From Clostridia bacterium (GTDB lineage Bacteria > Bacillota > Clostridia > Christensenellales > Borkfalkiaceae): a stretch of DNA of 5,650 bases. A program made the translations under genes and the position numbers. The DNA lies in contig JAGCMG010000024.1 of NCBI GenBank assembly GCA_017646555.1, positions 1-5,650 on the forward strand. The letters are read 5' to 3'. Positions 1-5,534 of this stretch are shown here, one piece after another; position 1 is the first letter of the stretch; each line of letters starts with the position of its first letter. The notes below the pieces were generated by a model that made no database searches, was not told the DNA's origin, and saw only the letters and a program-made list of their open reading frames with translations.

Positions 1-419
1 AGTGGTATAAAACTTACGAAAAAGAAAATAGATTACTGTTAACTTCAAAGGTGTTAAGGGTATTATCACTGCTTAATATTGATAAAAGCCTTTCGGCGCG
101 TCAAAAGAAAAAAGACGATTTTGCATCTGCTATTTTTAAGTATATTCACGAAAACTATAAAGAAAAATTGACGGTTGAATTTTTAGCACAAACCTTTGGT
201 TATTCGCGTGGTTATATTTCAACTATGTTTTCTTCCTATTCGGGTGAAAATTTCAATTCATATTTAAACCGTATACGCGTTATTAAGGTTAAGGAAGAAC
301 TTAACAAAAACGATAAAAGAACGGTTTTAGATATAGCGTTTTCAAACGGATTTGATAGTGCAAACACTTTTTACCGTGCCTATAAAAAACAATTTGGCGA
401 AACGCCTACTAATAAATAA
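1..419 (+). CDS. AraC-family transcriptional regulator, C-terminal part (5' end outside window)
   Basis: This is the DNA-binding end of an AraC/XylS-type regulator. The reading frame is open back to the window edge (first full codon at base 3), so the GTG at 51 is probably an internal valine and the true start lies to the left. Counting from that GTG, the double helix-turn-helix domain covers about residues 27-120. The first HTH is around 40-60 (LTVEFLAQTFGYSRGYIS). The second is around 92-119, with the family signature DIAFSNGFDSANTFYRAYKK followed by FGETP. The residues before it would be the linker and the end of an N-terminal sensor domain that is not visible. Such proteins usually control sugar or stress genes; the oxidoreductase downstream on the same strand is a plausible target or operon neighbour, which is inference. 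The gene ends in TAA and is followed by an intrinsic terminator. Confidence 0.9.
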   Translation, partial: WYKTYEKENRLLLTSKVLRVLSLLNIDKSLSARQKKKDDFASAIFKYIHENYKEKLTVEFLAQTFGYSRGYISTMFSSYSGENFNSYLNRIRVIKVKEELNKNDKRTVLDIAFSNGFDSANTFYRAYKKQFGETPTNK

Positions 420-455
420 ATTAAATTAGTTAACAATTTGACACTAAATAATTAC

Positions 456-484
456 AAAATGGGAAGAAAATGCTTCCCATTTTT
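456..484 (+). terminator. Intrinsic terminator after the AraC-family gene
   Basis: A perfect 11-bp inverted repeat (456-466 with 473-483) has a 6-nt loop and a core of GGGAAG/CTTCCC. Its 3' arm runs into a short T-run (481-484) that is then broken by a G. It lies between the regulator stop and the next gene. The weak T-tract leaves room for read-through into the oxidoreductase gene, for which I see no clear promoter of its own. Confidence 0.75.
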
Positions 485-530
485 GTTATTTTAATATTAG
501 GAAATAAAACCTAAAAAGGATGGATTTAAT

Positions 531-1766
531 ATGAAAAAGATTATAACCGTAGCAGTAATCGGCGCAGGCGCAAGGGGTAACGCGTATACGGGTTGTATGC
601 TCGATAGACCAGATGAATTTAAAGTTGTTGCAATTTGCGATAAAAATGAAAAAAGAGTAGCAAATATGGCAAAACGCCTTGGCGTTGATAATAACGGTTT
701 ATATTATAATGAAGACGAGTTTTTCAAGGAAAAACGCGCAGACCTTTTAATCGTTGCTACGCAAGACCAAGACCACGTTGGTCACGCAATAAAAGGGCTT
801 GAATTAGGCTACGATATTTTAACCGAAAAGCCTATTTCTAATAAGGAAGAAGAGTGCCGTCAACTTTTAGACGCGCAAAGAAAGGCTGGCAGAAAGGTTT
901 TCGTATGCCACGTATTAAGATACGCGCCGGCTTTCGTTAAAATGAAGGAACTTATTGATTGCAAACTTATCGGTGAAACGGTTATGATTGACGTCATTGA
1001 ACAAGTTTGGTATTTCCACCAAGCGCACTCTTACGTTCGTGGTAACTGGAGAAGAACGGAAGACACTTCGCCTATGATTATCGCAAAATGTTGTCACGAC
1101 CTTGATATTTTACAATGGTACGCTAACTCAAGATGCGAAAGCATTTCTTCAATCGGCGATTTAAGGTTTTTCAAAAAGGAAAATCAACCTGAAGGCGCAT
1201 CTGATAGATGTTGCGACTGTAAATACAAACAAACATGTCCGTATAGCGCGGTAGAAGGGTATAAACTTGAAGGTGGCAAGTGGGGTGCAAGTTACGTAAC
1301 GGACGTTCGTCCCGTAACGCAAGAGGCAATTGATTACGCATTAAAAACCGGTCCTTACGGTAGATGCGTGTTCGCAAGCGATAACGACGCTGTTGATAAC
1401 CAAATCGTAACTATGCGTTTTGAAAACGGCATCACGGCAAACTTAAGGATGACGGGTTTCACTCACGGTGGTGGTAGAATCGTTAAGGTTTACGGAACTT
1501 ACGGTGAACTCGTTTTAGAAGGCGATTACATAAAAGTTAAAGTATTCGGCAAAAAGACTGAAGAAATTTTAATCAAAGATTTAATGGAAGGCAACTACGC
1601 GCACGGTGGTGGTGACGGTGGTTTAATTAGCGCACTTTACGGTATGTTAACTGGTGAAACGGAGGAAAGAACTTCGCTTTCAGCGTCGGTTGAATCACAT
1701 TTAATGGGCTTTGCCGCTGAAAAGTCAAGATTAAACGGTGGTATGCTTGTTAAAATTGAACACTAA
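531..1766 (+). CDS. Gfo/Idh/MocA-family NAD(P)-dependent oxidoreductase
   Basis: This is probably a soluble cytoplasmic dehydrogenase acting on a sugar, sugar acid or cyclitol; the substrate cannot be read from sequence. The 411 residues match the longer members of the family. A Rossmann fold starts at the N-terminus with the nucleotide-binding GAGARG at 11-16. The family EKP motif is at 99-101 (DILTEKPISN), and the catalytic-region HDLD at 189-192 is where the family carries its conserved His and Asp. A cysteine cluster (C227, C228, C230, C236; CCDCKYKQTCPYSA) and the later PYGRCV...DNDAVDNQ block (275-291) mark a subgroup that often carries such cysteines. HGGGDGGLI at 358-366 is another family signature. 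AAAGGA at 515-520 lies 10 nt before the ATG and supports this start. Its position after an AraC regulator suggests carbohydrate metabolism. It is not clearly inositol dehydrogenase. Confidence 0.92.
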   Translation: MKKIITVAVIGAGARGNAYTGCMLDRPDEFKVVAICDKNEKRVANMAKRLGVDNNGLYYNEDEFFKEKRADLLIVATQDQDHVGHAIKGLELGYDILTEKPISNKEEECRQLLDAQRKAGRKVFVCHVLRYAPAFVKMKELIDCKLIGETVMIDVIEQVWYFHQAHSYVRGNWRRTEDTSPMIIAKCCHDLDILQWYANSRCESISSIGDLRFFKKENQPEGASDRCCDCKYKQTCPYSAVEGYKLEGGKWGASYVTDVRPVTQEAIDYALKTGPYGRCVFASDNDAVDNQIVTMRFENGITANLRMTGFTHGGGRIVKVYGTYGELVLEGDYIKVKVFGKKTEEILIKDLMEGNYAHGGGDGGLISALYGMLTGETEERTSLSASVESHLMGFAAEKSRLNGGMLVKIEH

Positions 1767-1781
1767 AATTTCAAAATAAAT

Positions 1782-1813
1782 AAAAAAGCAAGGGTACGTA
1801 CCCTTGCTTTTTT
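1782..1813. terminator. Bidirectional intrinsic terminator between convergent genes
   Basis: A 32-bp perfect palindrome (centre between 1797 and 1798) has six A's on the left, the core GCAAGGGTAC/GTACCCTTGC and six T's on the right. It therefore reads as a GC-rich hairpin followed by a U-tract on either strand. It sits 15 bases after the oxidoreductase stop and 23 bases from the stop of the leftward phosphatase gene, and serves both. Confidence 0.93.
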
Positions 1814-1836
1814 GATTTTTTAGGTATTATTTTAAA

Positions 1837-2631
1837 TTAGTCGTCTAATAATTTTTTAAGTTCATAATACGATTTTTGATTGCCCGTAACGACGGAAGTT
1901 TTTTTATCAAAGGTTAATTCGTTCCCGTCAAAATCGGTTATAATCCCACCTGATTCTTTTAAAATAAGCATAGCAGACGCATAATCCCACGGCGCTAAAC
2001 GACATTCGTAAAAAGCCGAAAATTTATTCGTTGCCACGTAGCAAATATCTAACGAAGCCCCACCTAATCTACGCATATCGTTGCAGTTAACTAAAACTTT
2101 AGAAAAAGTTTGTTTAGTTTTTTCAATAAGTTCGTCGTAATAAACAGCGGTGCCGAAACCAACCAAGCCTTCTTTAATTGAACGCTCGTTAACCACGGTT
2201 TTTTTGCCGTTATAGAACGCGCCGAACCCTTTAATAGCGTAAAACAAATCTTTATTAAACGGATTATAAACCACGCCAACAACGGTTTCGCCGTCAACGG
2301 CGTACGCTACTGAAATTGCGCTTGCGTTTAACTTGTTAATAAAGTTTGAAGTGCCGTCAATCGGGTCTATAATAAAGAGTTCACCAGACAAGTCAACTTT
2401 TCCAAAATCGTCGCCTTCTTCGGCTAAAAATTTAACGAAAGGGTATTTTTTAGATAAAGAATTTTCTAAATAATCTTGAACGGCTTTATCGTATTGCGTA
2501 ACTAAATCTTTAAAATTCAATTTTTCGTCAATAGATAAATCGGTGTTAGCGTTTACGACTATTTTACCTGCTTTTTTAACTAATTTGATTATAAAAGCTA
2601 GTAATTTTTTGCGATAAGTTAAAGTTTCCAT
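1837..2631 (-). CDS. Inositol monophosphatase family protein
   Basis: This is a Mg2+-dependent, Li+-sensitive-type phosphomonoesterase of the IMPase/SuhB superfamily. Known activities include hydrolysis of inositol phosphates, fructose-1,6-bisphosphate or PAP, and the exact substrate is not determined by what is visible. The 264 residues match the usual family length. Metal-binding motifs in order are E71-E72 (LAEEGDD), the main signature DPIDGTSNF at 89-97 (D89, D92), and the C-terminal APWDYASA with D216, followed by ESGG at 226-229. RRLGGASLDICYVA at 187-200 is also typical. The start is supported by AGGG (2637-2640 on the reverse strand) 5 nt upstream of the ATG. A promoter with an extended -10 lies about 30 bases further upstream. 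It is transcribed alone, diverging from the ABC transporter gene. No membrane segments are seen. Confidence 0.93.
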   Translation of the reverse strand: METLTYRKKLLAFIIKLVKKAGKIVVNANTDLSIDEKLNFKDLVTQYDKAVQDYLENSLSKKYPFVKFLAEEGDDFGKVDLSGELFIIDPIDGTSNFINKLNASAISVAYAVDGETVVGVVYNPFNKDLFYAIKGFGAFYNGKKTVVNERSIKEGLVGFGTAVYYDELIEKTKQTFSKVLVNCNDMRRLGGASLDICYVATNKFSAFYECRLAPWDYASAMLILKESGGIITDFDGNELTFDKKTSVVTGNQKSYYELKKLLDD

Positions 2632-2657
2632 ATAATCCCTATACGCTTTTTTAATAA

Positions 2658-2685
2658 ATTATAACATTACAGAAAAATAAAGCAA
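2658..2685 (-). promoter_or_regulatory. Promoter of the inositol monophosphatase family gene
   Basis: Reading leftward, -35 TTGCTT (2680-2685) is followed after 16 nt by TATAAT (2658-2663). A TG one base before the -10 makes it an extended -10. Transcription would start near 2651, giving a leader of about 20 nt before the ATG at 2631. Confidence 0.7.
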
Positions 2686-2732
2686 GCAAATTGACGAAAA
2701 TAGGCAAAAAATTATTAGTATAAAAAATGCTA

Positions 2733-2760
2733 TTGAAAAATTTTTTATATATGATATAAT
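2733..2760 (+). promoter_or_regulatory. Promoter of the ABC transporter gene
   Basis: -35 TTGAAA (2733-2738), a 16-nt spacer and -10 TATAAT (2755-2760) with an extended TG element (TGATATAAT). The predicted start near 2767 leaves a leader of only about 15 nt before the ATG at 2782. It lies back to back with the leftward phosphatase promoter, about 50 bases away. Confidence 0.75.
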
Positions 2761-2773
2761 AAAAGAAAAATTC

Positions 2774-2778
2774 GGTGA
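2774..2778 (+). promoter_or_regulatory. Short-spaced ribosome binding site of the ABC transporter gene
   Basis: GGTGA ends 3 nt before the ATG at 2782. This matches the downstream half of the full AGGAGGTGA anti-16S pairing sequence, so the short spacing is compatible with initiation. No AGGA-type core is present, so it is weaker than the sites of the neighbouring genes. Confidence 0.5.
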
Positions 2779-2781
2779 ACT

Positions 2782-3417
2782 ATGCTTAAAAGATTTTTAT
2801 CTTATTATAAACCACATAAATTGAACTTTACGCTTGATATGTTATCGGCATTTTTGGTCGCGCTTATCGGCGTAACTTATCCAATAATAACGCGTTATAC
2901 TATAAACGACCTTATTCCAAACAAAGACTATCTACAAATTATTTTAGCGTCGGTAATTTTGCTTGCGTTATATTTAGCGCGTATGGGTTTAAACTTTTTT
3001 ATTCAATACGTAGGGCACGTAATCGGCGTAAAAATGCAAGCGCAAATGCGAACGGATATGTTCAATAAACTTCAAACCCTGCCGTTTAAGTTTTACGACG
3101 ATAACGAAACGGGCAAAATAATGTCGCGCATGACCAACGATTTAATGGATATAAGCGAACTTGCTCATCACGGACCTGAAACGATTATAATATCGTCAGT
3201 ATCGGCAGTATTATCTTTTATATATTTGTCAACGATAAACTTATATATGACGCTAATAATCTTTTGCTGTGTACCGTTTTTAGTAACGGTTGCAACTATT
3301 TTAAGAAAGCGTATGCGTTCAGCGTTTAAGGAAGGTCGCACGGCTATTGCTGAAATAAACGCATCACTTGAAAGCAGTATAACGGGGATTCGCGTTACCA
3401 AGTCGTTTAATAAATAA
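2782..3417 (+). CDS. ABC exporter, N-terminal fragment (transmembrane helices 1-4)
   Basis: These 211 residues hold the first part of an ABC exporter membrane domain. Hydrophobic segments lie at about 17-39, 52-73, 133-152 and 153-172. The hallmark cytoplasmic loop FKFYDDNETGKIMSRMTND at 102-120 follows helix 2. The fragment ends in the long cytoplasmic extension of helix 4 (ITGIRVTKSFNK), a region where homologues simply continue. Alone it lacks helices 5-6 and the ATPase, so it should not transport anything. The start is set by the promoter and the GGTGA site just upstream. The usual partner of such proteins, a second exporter half, is not next to it, so it would act as a homodimer if functional. 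The substrate is unknown. Confidence 0.8.
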   Translation: MLKRFLSYYKPHKLNFTLDMLSAFLVALIGVTYPIITRYTINDLIPNKDYLQIILASVILLALYLARMGLNFFIQYVGHVIGVKMQAQMRTDMFNKLQTLPFKFYDDNETGKIMSRMTNDLMDISELAHHGPETIIISSVSAVLSFIYLSTINLYMTLIIFCCVPFLVTVATILRKRMRSAFKEGRTAIAEINASLESSITGIRVTKSFNK

Positions 3418-3489
3418 GCCACGGAAAAAGAAAAGTTTGAAATCGGTAACGAAAGTTTTGTTAAAGCAAGAAAAAAAGCCTATAAAGCG

Positions 3490-4503
3490 ATGGGACATTT
3501 TCACTCGGCAAACGTATTTATAACCGATATATTTAACGTAATCGTATTGCTTGTCGGCGGGTTATTTTTATATTCGGGTAAACTAAATTTCGGTGATTAT
3601 TCTGCGTTTATCGTAGCAATACCCGTTTTCATTTCACCGATAATGACTTTAATCCATTTTACCGAACAATTCCAAAACGGCGTTACGGGTTTTGAGCGTT
3701 TTATTGAAATTATGGATGCTGAGCCCGAAGTGGATGAAGAAAACGCAAAAGACCTTGAAAAAGTTGACGGCGAAATAGAGTTTAAAAACGTAAACTGTTC
3801 GTATAACGATACGACTGAAGTATTAAAAGGTGTAAGTTTTAAAATAAAAAAAGGCGAAACTTTCGCGCTTGTAGGCTCGTCTGGTGGTGGTAAAACGACG
3901 ATTTGCCATTTGTTGCCACGCTTTTACGAATTAAGTTCGGGTGAAATTTTATTAGACGGACAAAATATAAAAAACGCGACCTTATCGTCGTTAAGGCAAA
4001 ATATCGGTATCGTTCAGCAAGACGTATTCTTGTTCAACTCGTCTATAAAAGATAACATTTTATACGGTAATCCAACTGCGACGGATGAAGAAGTTATTCT
4101 TTCAGCAAAAAGCGCAGGAATACACGATTATATAATTTCGCTTGAAAACGGTTACGATACGATTGTCGGCGAAAGGGGCGTTAAACTTTCGGGTGGGCAA
4201 AAACAAAGAATAGGCATAGCGCGCGTGTTCTTAAAAAATCCACCGATACTTATCTTGGACGAAGCAACTTCAGCCCTTGATAACGTTACGGAAAAAATCG
4301 TTCAAGCATCTTTAGAAAAACTCTGTAAGGGAAGAACTACGATAGTCGTAGCGCATAGACTATCGACGGTAAAAAATGCCGACGAAATCGCCGTCGTAGA
4401 AAACGGCTTTATCGTGGAACAAGGAAACCACGACGAATTGATGAGTAAACAAGGCGTATATTATCGTTTATCTGAAGGTTTAAACATTGATGGCGCTGAG
4501 TAA
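3490..4503 (+). CDS. ABC exporter, C-terminal fragment (helices 5-6 and ATPase domain)
   Basis: Counting from the ATG at 3490, hydrophobic helices lie at about 9-29 and 36-58, then the nucleotide-binding domain. Walker A is GSSGGGKTT at 129-137 (K135), the Q-loop glutamine is Q176 (IGIVQQDVF), the signature is LSGGQKQR at 233-240, Walker B is ILILDE with D257 and catalytic E258, the D-loop is SALD, and the switch histidine is H289 (VAHRLSTV). Every residue needed for ATP hydrolysis is present. The ATG at 3490 has no visible Shine-Dalgarno sequence, and no start codon occurs in frame between the TAA and this ATG. Independent translation is therefore doubtful and this is best read as the rest of the interrupted gene. 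It ends 32 bases from the convergent ferritin-like gene with no clear terminator between them. Confidence 0.75.
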   Translation: MGHFHSANVFITDIFNVIVLLVGGLFLYSGKLNFGDYSAFIVAIPVFISPIMTLIHFTEQFQNGVTGFERFIEIMDAEPEVDEENAKDLEKVDGEIEFKNVNCSYNDTTEVLKGVSFKIKKGETFALVGSSGGGKTTICHLLPRFYELSSGEILLDGQNIKNATLSSLRQNIGIVQQDVFLFNSSIKDNILYGNPTATDEEVILSAKSAGIHDYIISLENGYDTIVGERGVKLSGGQKQRIGIARVFLKNPPILILDEATSALDNVTEKIVQASLEKLCKGRTTIVVAHRLSTVKNADEIAVVENGFIVEQGNHDELMSKQGVYYRLSEGLNIDGAE

Positions 4504-4535
4504 TTTACCACGCTATGATTTTTGTAAAACGCTCG

Positions 4536-5048
4536 TTATAAAAATGCGCGTGAGTTAAAAAGTTCGTTAAGAGTTTTTAGGTGAAGTTCTTCGTCAAGTT
4601 TAATTTGTCTAACGAGTTCTAAAAGGGTAGGGTTTTTAAGTTTTTTAAGCAATTTATCGTAAGTTTTCACGGCAGAAAGTTCTTCTGCTATATCGTCTAA
4701 AATCATTTGGTCGGCGCGATTGCTAAACGAAATGCAGTCGGTAGAGAAAAAGTTATATTTATCAAACGCAGTTTCGTTATAGGTCGGGTTAGCACCTAAC
4801 TTTATTAGCGCCGTGCCGAGTAAAGAAAGGTGTTCCATTTCAGCAATAGCGATAGAATATAAAGTGTCGGCAATAGAATTTAAGCCGTAGGACTTAAAAA
4901 ATAATGCGTGATAGCAGTATTGAAGTATGGCTTTCAGTTCGCCGTGACTACTTGCGTAAGCATAACTCAAAAAATGAGCAGAATATTCATCTTTTTCCAA
5001 CTTATCTAAATCAGGGTAATATGAATTTACTGTTAACGGTTTATACAT
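4536..5048 (-). CDS. Ferritin-like di-metal four-helix protein
   Basis: This 170-residue protein belongs to the ferritin-like superfamily and resembles proteins of Bacillota annotated simply as ferritin-like domain proteins, related to rubrerythrin and manganese-catalase folds. Candidate metal ligands, one set per helix, are E37 (HGELKAILQY), E70 and H73 (AEMEHL, an ExxH), E122/E123 (AEELSAVKTY) and E153 with H156 (DEELHL, a second ExxH). This is the expected two E plus two ExxH pattern. The segment GTALIKLGANPTY after helix 2 is also typical. It has no rubredoxin domain, signal peptide or membrane segment, so it should be cytoplasmic. Likely roles are peroxide or oxygen defence or metal handling, but the reaction is not established. 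A strong AAAGGAG (5054-5060, reverse strand) 5 nt before the ATG fixes the start. It is a single-gene unit. Confidence 0.85.
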   Translation of the reverse strand: MYKPLTVNSYYPDLDKLEKDEYSAHFLSYAYASSHGELKAILQYCYHALFFKSYGLNSIADTLYSIAIAEMEHLSLLGTALIKLGANPTYNETAFDKYNFFSTDCISFSNRADQMILDDIAEELSAVKTYDKLLKKLKNPTLLELVRQIKLDEELHLKTLNELFNSRAFL

Positions 5049-5074
5049 AAGCGCTCCTTTTTATTTGACTTAAT

Positions 5075-5104
5075 ATAGTATTCAAAGCGAGTAAAAGTTG
5101 TTAA
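5075..5104 (-). promoter_or_regulatory. Probable promoter of the ferritin-like gene
   Basis: Reading leftward, -35 TTAACA (5099-5104) is separated by 18 nt from TACTAT (5075-5080), 5/6 and 4/6 matches to consensus. It would start transcription near 5068, about 20 nt before the ATG. TATATT, three bases further downstream, is an alternative -10. No operator repeat is obvious. Confidence 0.45.
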
Positions 5105-5110
5105 AAGCGC

Positions 5111-5139
5111 TTGCTAAAAAAATTAAAAAGTGCTATATT
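5111..5139 (+). promoter_or_regulatory. Promoter of the tRNA-Gln gene
   Basis: -35 TTGCTA (5111-5116), a 17-nt spacer, and -10 TATATT (5134-5139) with an extended TG (TGCTATATT). Transcription would begin around 5146, only a few bases before the mature tRNA 5' end at 5153. Confidence 0.7.
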
Positions 5140-5152
5140 TAAGTGGCAATAT

Positions 5153-5228
5153 AGGGGTGTCGCCAAGCGGTAAGGCCACGGACTCTGACTCCGTTATTTC
5201 GTTGGTTCGAATCCATCCACCCCTGCCA
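5153..5228 (+). tRNA. tRNA-Gln, anticodon CTG
   Basis: A full cloverleaf is visible. The acceptor stem AGGGGTG/CACCCCT has seven perfect pairs, followed by G73 and an encoded CCA (5226-5228). The D-arm includes AAGCGGTAAGG. The anticodon stem ACGGA/TCCGT (5178-5182 with 5190-5194) closes the loop CTCTGAC, with anticodon CTG at 5185-5187, reading the glutamine codon CAG. The T-loop is TTCGAAT (5206-5212). The body closely follows bacterial tRNA-Gln. Two features are unusual. The T-stem GTTGG/CCATC has a T-T mismatch (5202 with 5216), and the variable region TATTTC is 6 nt where bacterial glutamine tRNAs I recall have 5. It has its own promoter and terminator and is not in a tRNA cluster within this window. 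Confidence 0.93.
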
Positions 5229-5240
5229 TAGTAAAAAATT

Positions 5241-5270
5241 AAGCCCCCGTTTTTACGGGGGTTTTTAATT
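5241..5270 (+). terminator. Intrinsic terminator of the tRNA-Gln gene
   Basis: The stem CCCCCGT/ACGGGGG (5244-5250 with 5255-5261) has a TTTT loop and can extend outward through a G-T and two A-T pairs. It is followed by TTTTT. It faces the leftward terminator of the small-RNA array (from 5279), so the two transcription units converge here. Confidence 0.92.
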
Positions 5271-5278
5271 TAAAAAAT

Positions 5279-5347
5279 AAAAAACCGCGCCCCCTTTCGG
5301 TTGACGCGTTTTTGTACGTGACTAGTATACGTATCTGGCCTGTTGCC
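5279..5347 (-). ncRNA. Small structured RNA, array unit 3 (leftmost, most diverged)
   Basis: Predicted RNA of about 69 nt, read leftward from near 5347 (TGG just after the -10). Three hairpins follow in order. The first is TGGC-AACAG-GCCA (5345-5348 with 5336-5339). The second is TACGT/ACGTA with a 9-nt loop (5329-5333 with 5315-5319). The third is a GC-rich terminator stem CGCGTC/GGCGCG (5303-5308 with 5286-5291), possibly capped by a CC-GAAA-GG tetraloop, then U6 (5279-5284) and more U. An alternative terminator pairing AACCG/CGGTT is possible. Unlike units 1 and 2, no stem joins the 5' and 3' ends. There is no credible reading frame. I do not recognise the family. Confidence 0.6.
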
Positions 5348-5353
5348 ACTATT

Positions 5354-5383
5354 ATTATATAAGATTTTAGGTAAAATAATCAA
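5354..5383 (-). promoter_or_regulatory. Promoter of small-RNA unit 3
   Basis: Reading leftward, TTGATT (5378-5383), an 18-nt spacer and TATAAT (5354-5359). It keeps the same -35 and -10 hexamers as units 1 and 2, but the spacer is one base longer and its sequence, like the upstream flank, has diverged. Confidence 0.75.
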
Positions 5384-5412
5384 CTATTTTAAGTCAAATA
5401 ATAAAAAGCAAT

Positions 5413-5479
5413 AAAAAAAGATTTGCAATCCGGTCCTTTCGACCCATACCTTGTAAAATAAGGTTAAAGCAAATCTTCC
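5413..5479 (-). ncRNA. Small structured RNA, array unit 2
   Basis: Predicted RNA of about 67 nt, read leftward from G 5479, six bases after the -10. A 9-bp closing stem AAGATTTGC/GCAAATCTT (5469-5477 with 5418-5426) joins its ends and is followed directly by U's (5413-5417). Inside it are two hairpins. One is ACCTT/AAGGT with a 7-nt loop (5460-5464 with 5448-5452). The other is GGTC-GAAAG-GACC (5441-5444 with 5432-5435). The result is a three-way junction. The closing stem plus U-tract would act as the terminator. It is neither a hammerhead (no CTGATGA) nor clearly a purine riboswitch, and no gene follows for it to control. The only reading frame is five codons. Confidence 0.7.
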
Positions 5480-5534
5480 ATAATATTATACACAATTAAA
5501 ATTAAATAATCAACTGTTTTTTAAAAGAAAAAAA
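5478..5534 (-). repeat. 57-bp promoter-module repeat, copy in front of unit 2
   Basis: This copy matches 5594-5650 at 54 of 57 positions (differences at 5483, 5499 and 5502), with a period of 116 bases. Reading leftward it contains the U7-C-U4 tail of unit 1, an A-rich stretch, the promoter and the first G's of unit 2. Identity stops right at the start of the RNA body. Confidence 0.92.
5485..5513 (-). promoter_or_regulatory. Promoter of small-RNA unit 2
   Basis: Reading leftward, TTGATT (5508-5513), 17-nt spacer, TATAAT (5485-5490). The run TTTTAAAAAACAG just upstream of the -35 is A-rich and could act as an UP element. Confidence 0.85.

Larger units (their letters stand above)
2782..4503 (+). 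pseudogene. ABC exporter gene (membrane domain plus ATPase) interrupted by one in-frame TAA
   Basis: The two open frames 2782-3417 and 3490-4503 are in the same frame and form one half-size ABC exporter of 573 positions, the normal length for the type IV (MsbA/BmrA-like) family. Only codon 212, a TAA at 3415-3417, breaks it. The 24 codons between that stop and the next ATG (GCC ACG GAA AAA GAA AAG...) still encode the expected continuation, ATEKEKFEIGNESF, right after RVTKSFNK. There is no length change, so one substitution (for example from AAA, GAA or CAA) explains it. All ATPase motifs downstream are intact, so any loss is very recent. Alternatives are a sequencing or assembly error, or recoding. 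General reassignment of TAA is unlikely because the other genes here stop at TAA. Confidence 0.85.

Noticed and set aside
438..443. Perfect -35-like TTGACA after the AraC-family gene
   Set aside because: No acceptable -10 follows at 15-19 nt; that position is the GGGAAG arm of the terminator, so transcription starting there would have to begin inside the hairpin.
915..1377. Two minus-strand frames opposite the oxidoreductase gene
   Set aside because: Both are reverse-strand shadows of a clearly conserved coding sequence, with low-complexity products and no start signals.
531..2631. An inositol-use operon formed by the oxidoreductase and the inositol monophosphatase family gene
   Set aside because: The genes are convergent and separated by a terminator, the oxidoreductase is not clearly an inositol dehydrogenase, and the phosphatase family has several substrates.
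3415..3417. Genome-wide reassignment of TAA to a sense codon, perhaps read by the nearby tRNA-Gln
   Set aside because: The AraC, oxidoreductase, phosphatase, ABC and ferritin-like frames all end at TAA where their families normally end, and a CTG anticodon cannot read TAA.
3168..3422. 84-codon minus-strand frame opposite the ABC exporter
   Set aside because: It is a shadow of the exporter coding frame with no recognisable domain and no start signal.
3874..3900. Unusual Walker A GSSGGGKTT in the ABC exporter
   Set aside because: GGGKTT is a common functional variant of the GxxGxGK[ST] motif, and every other ATPase motif is standard.
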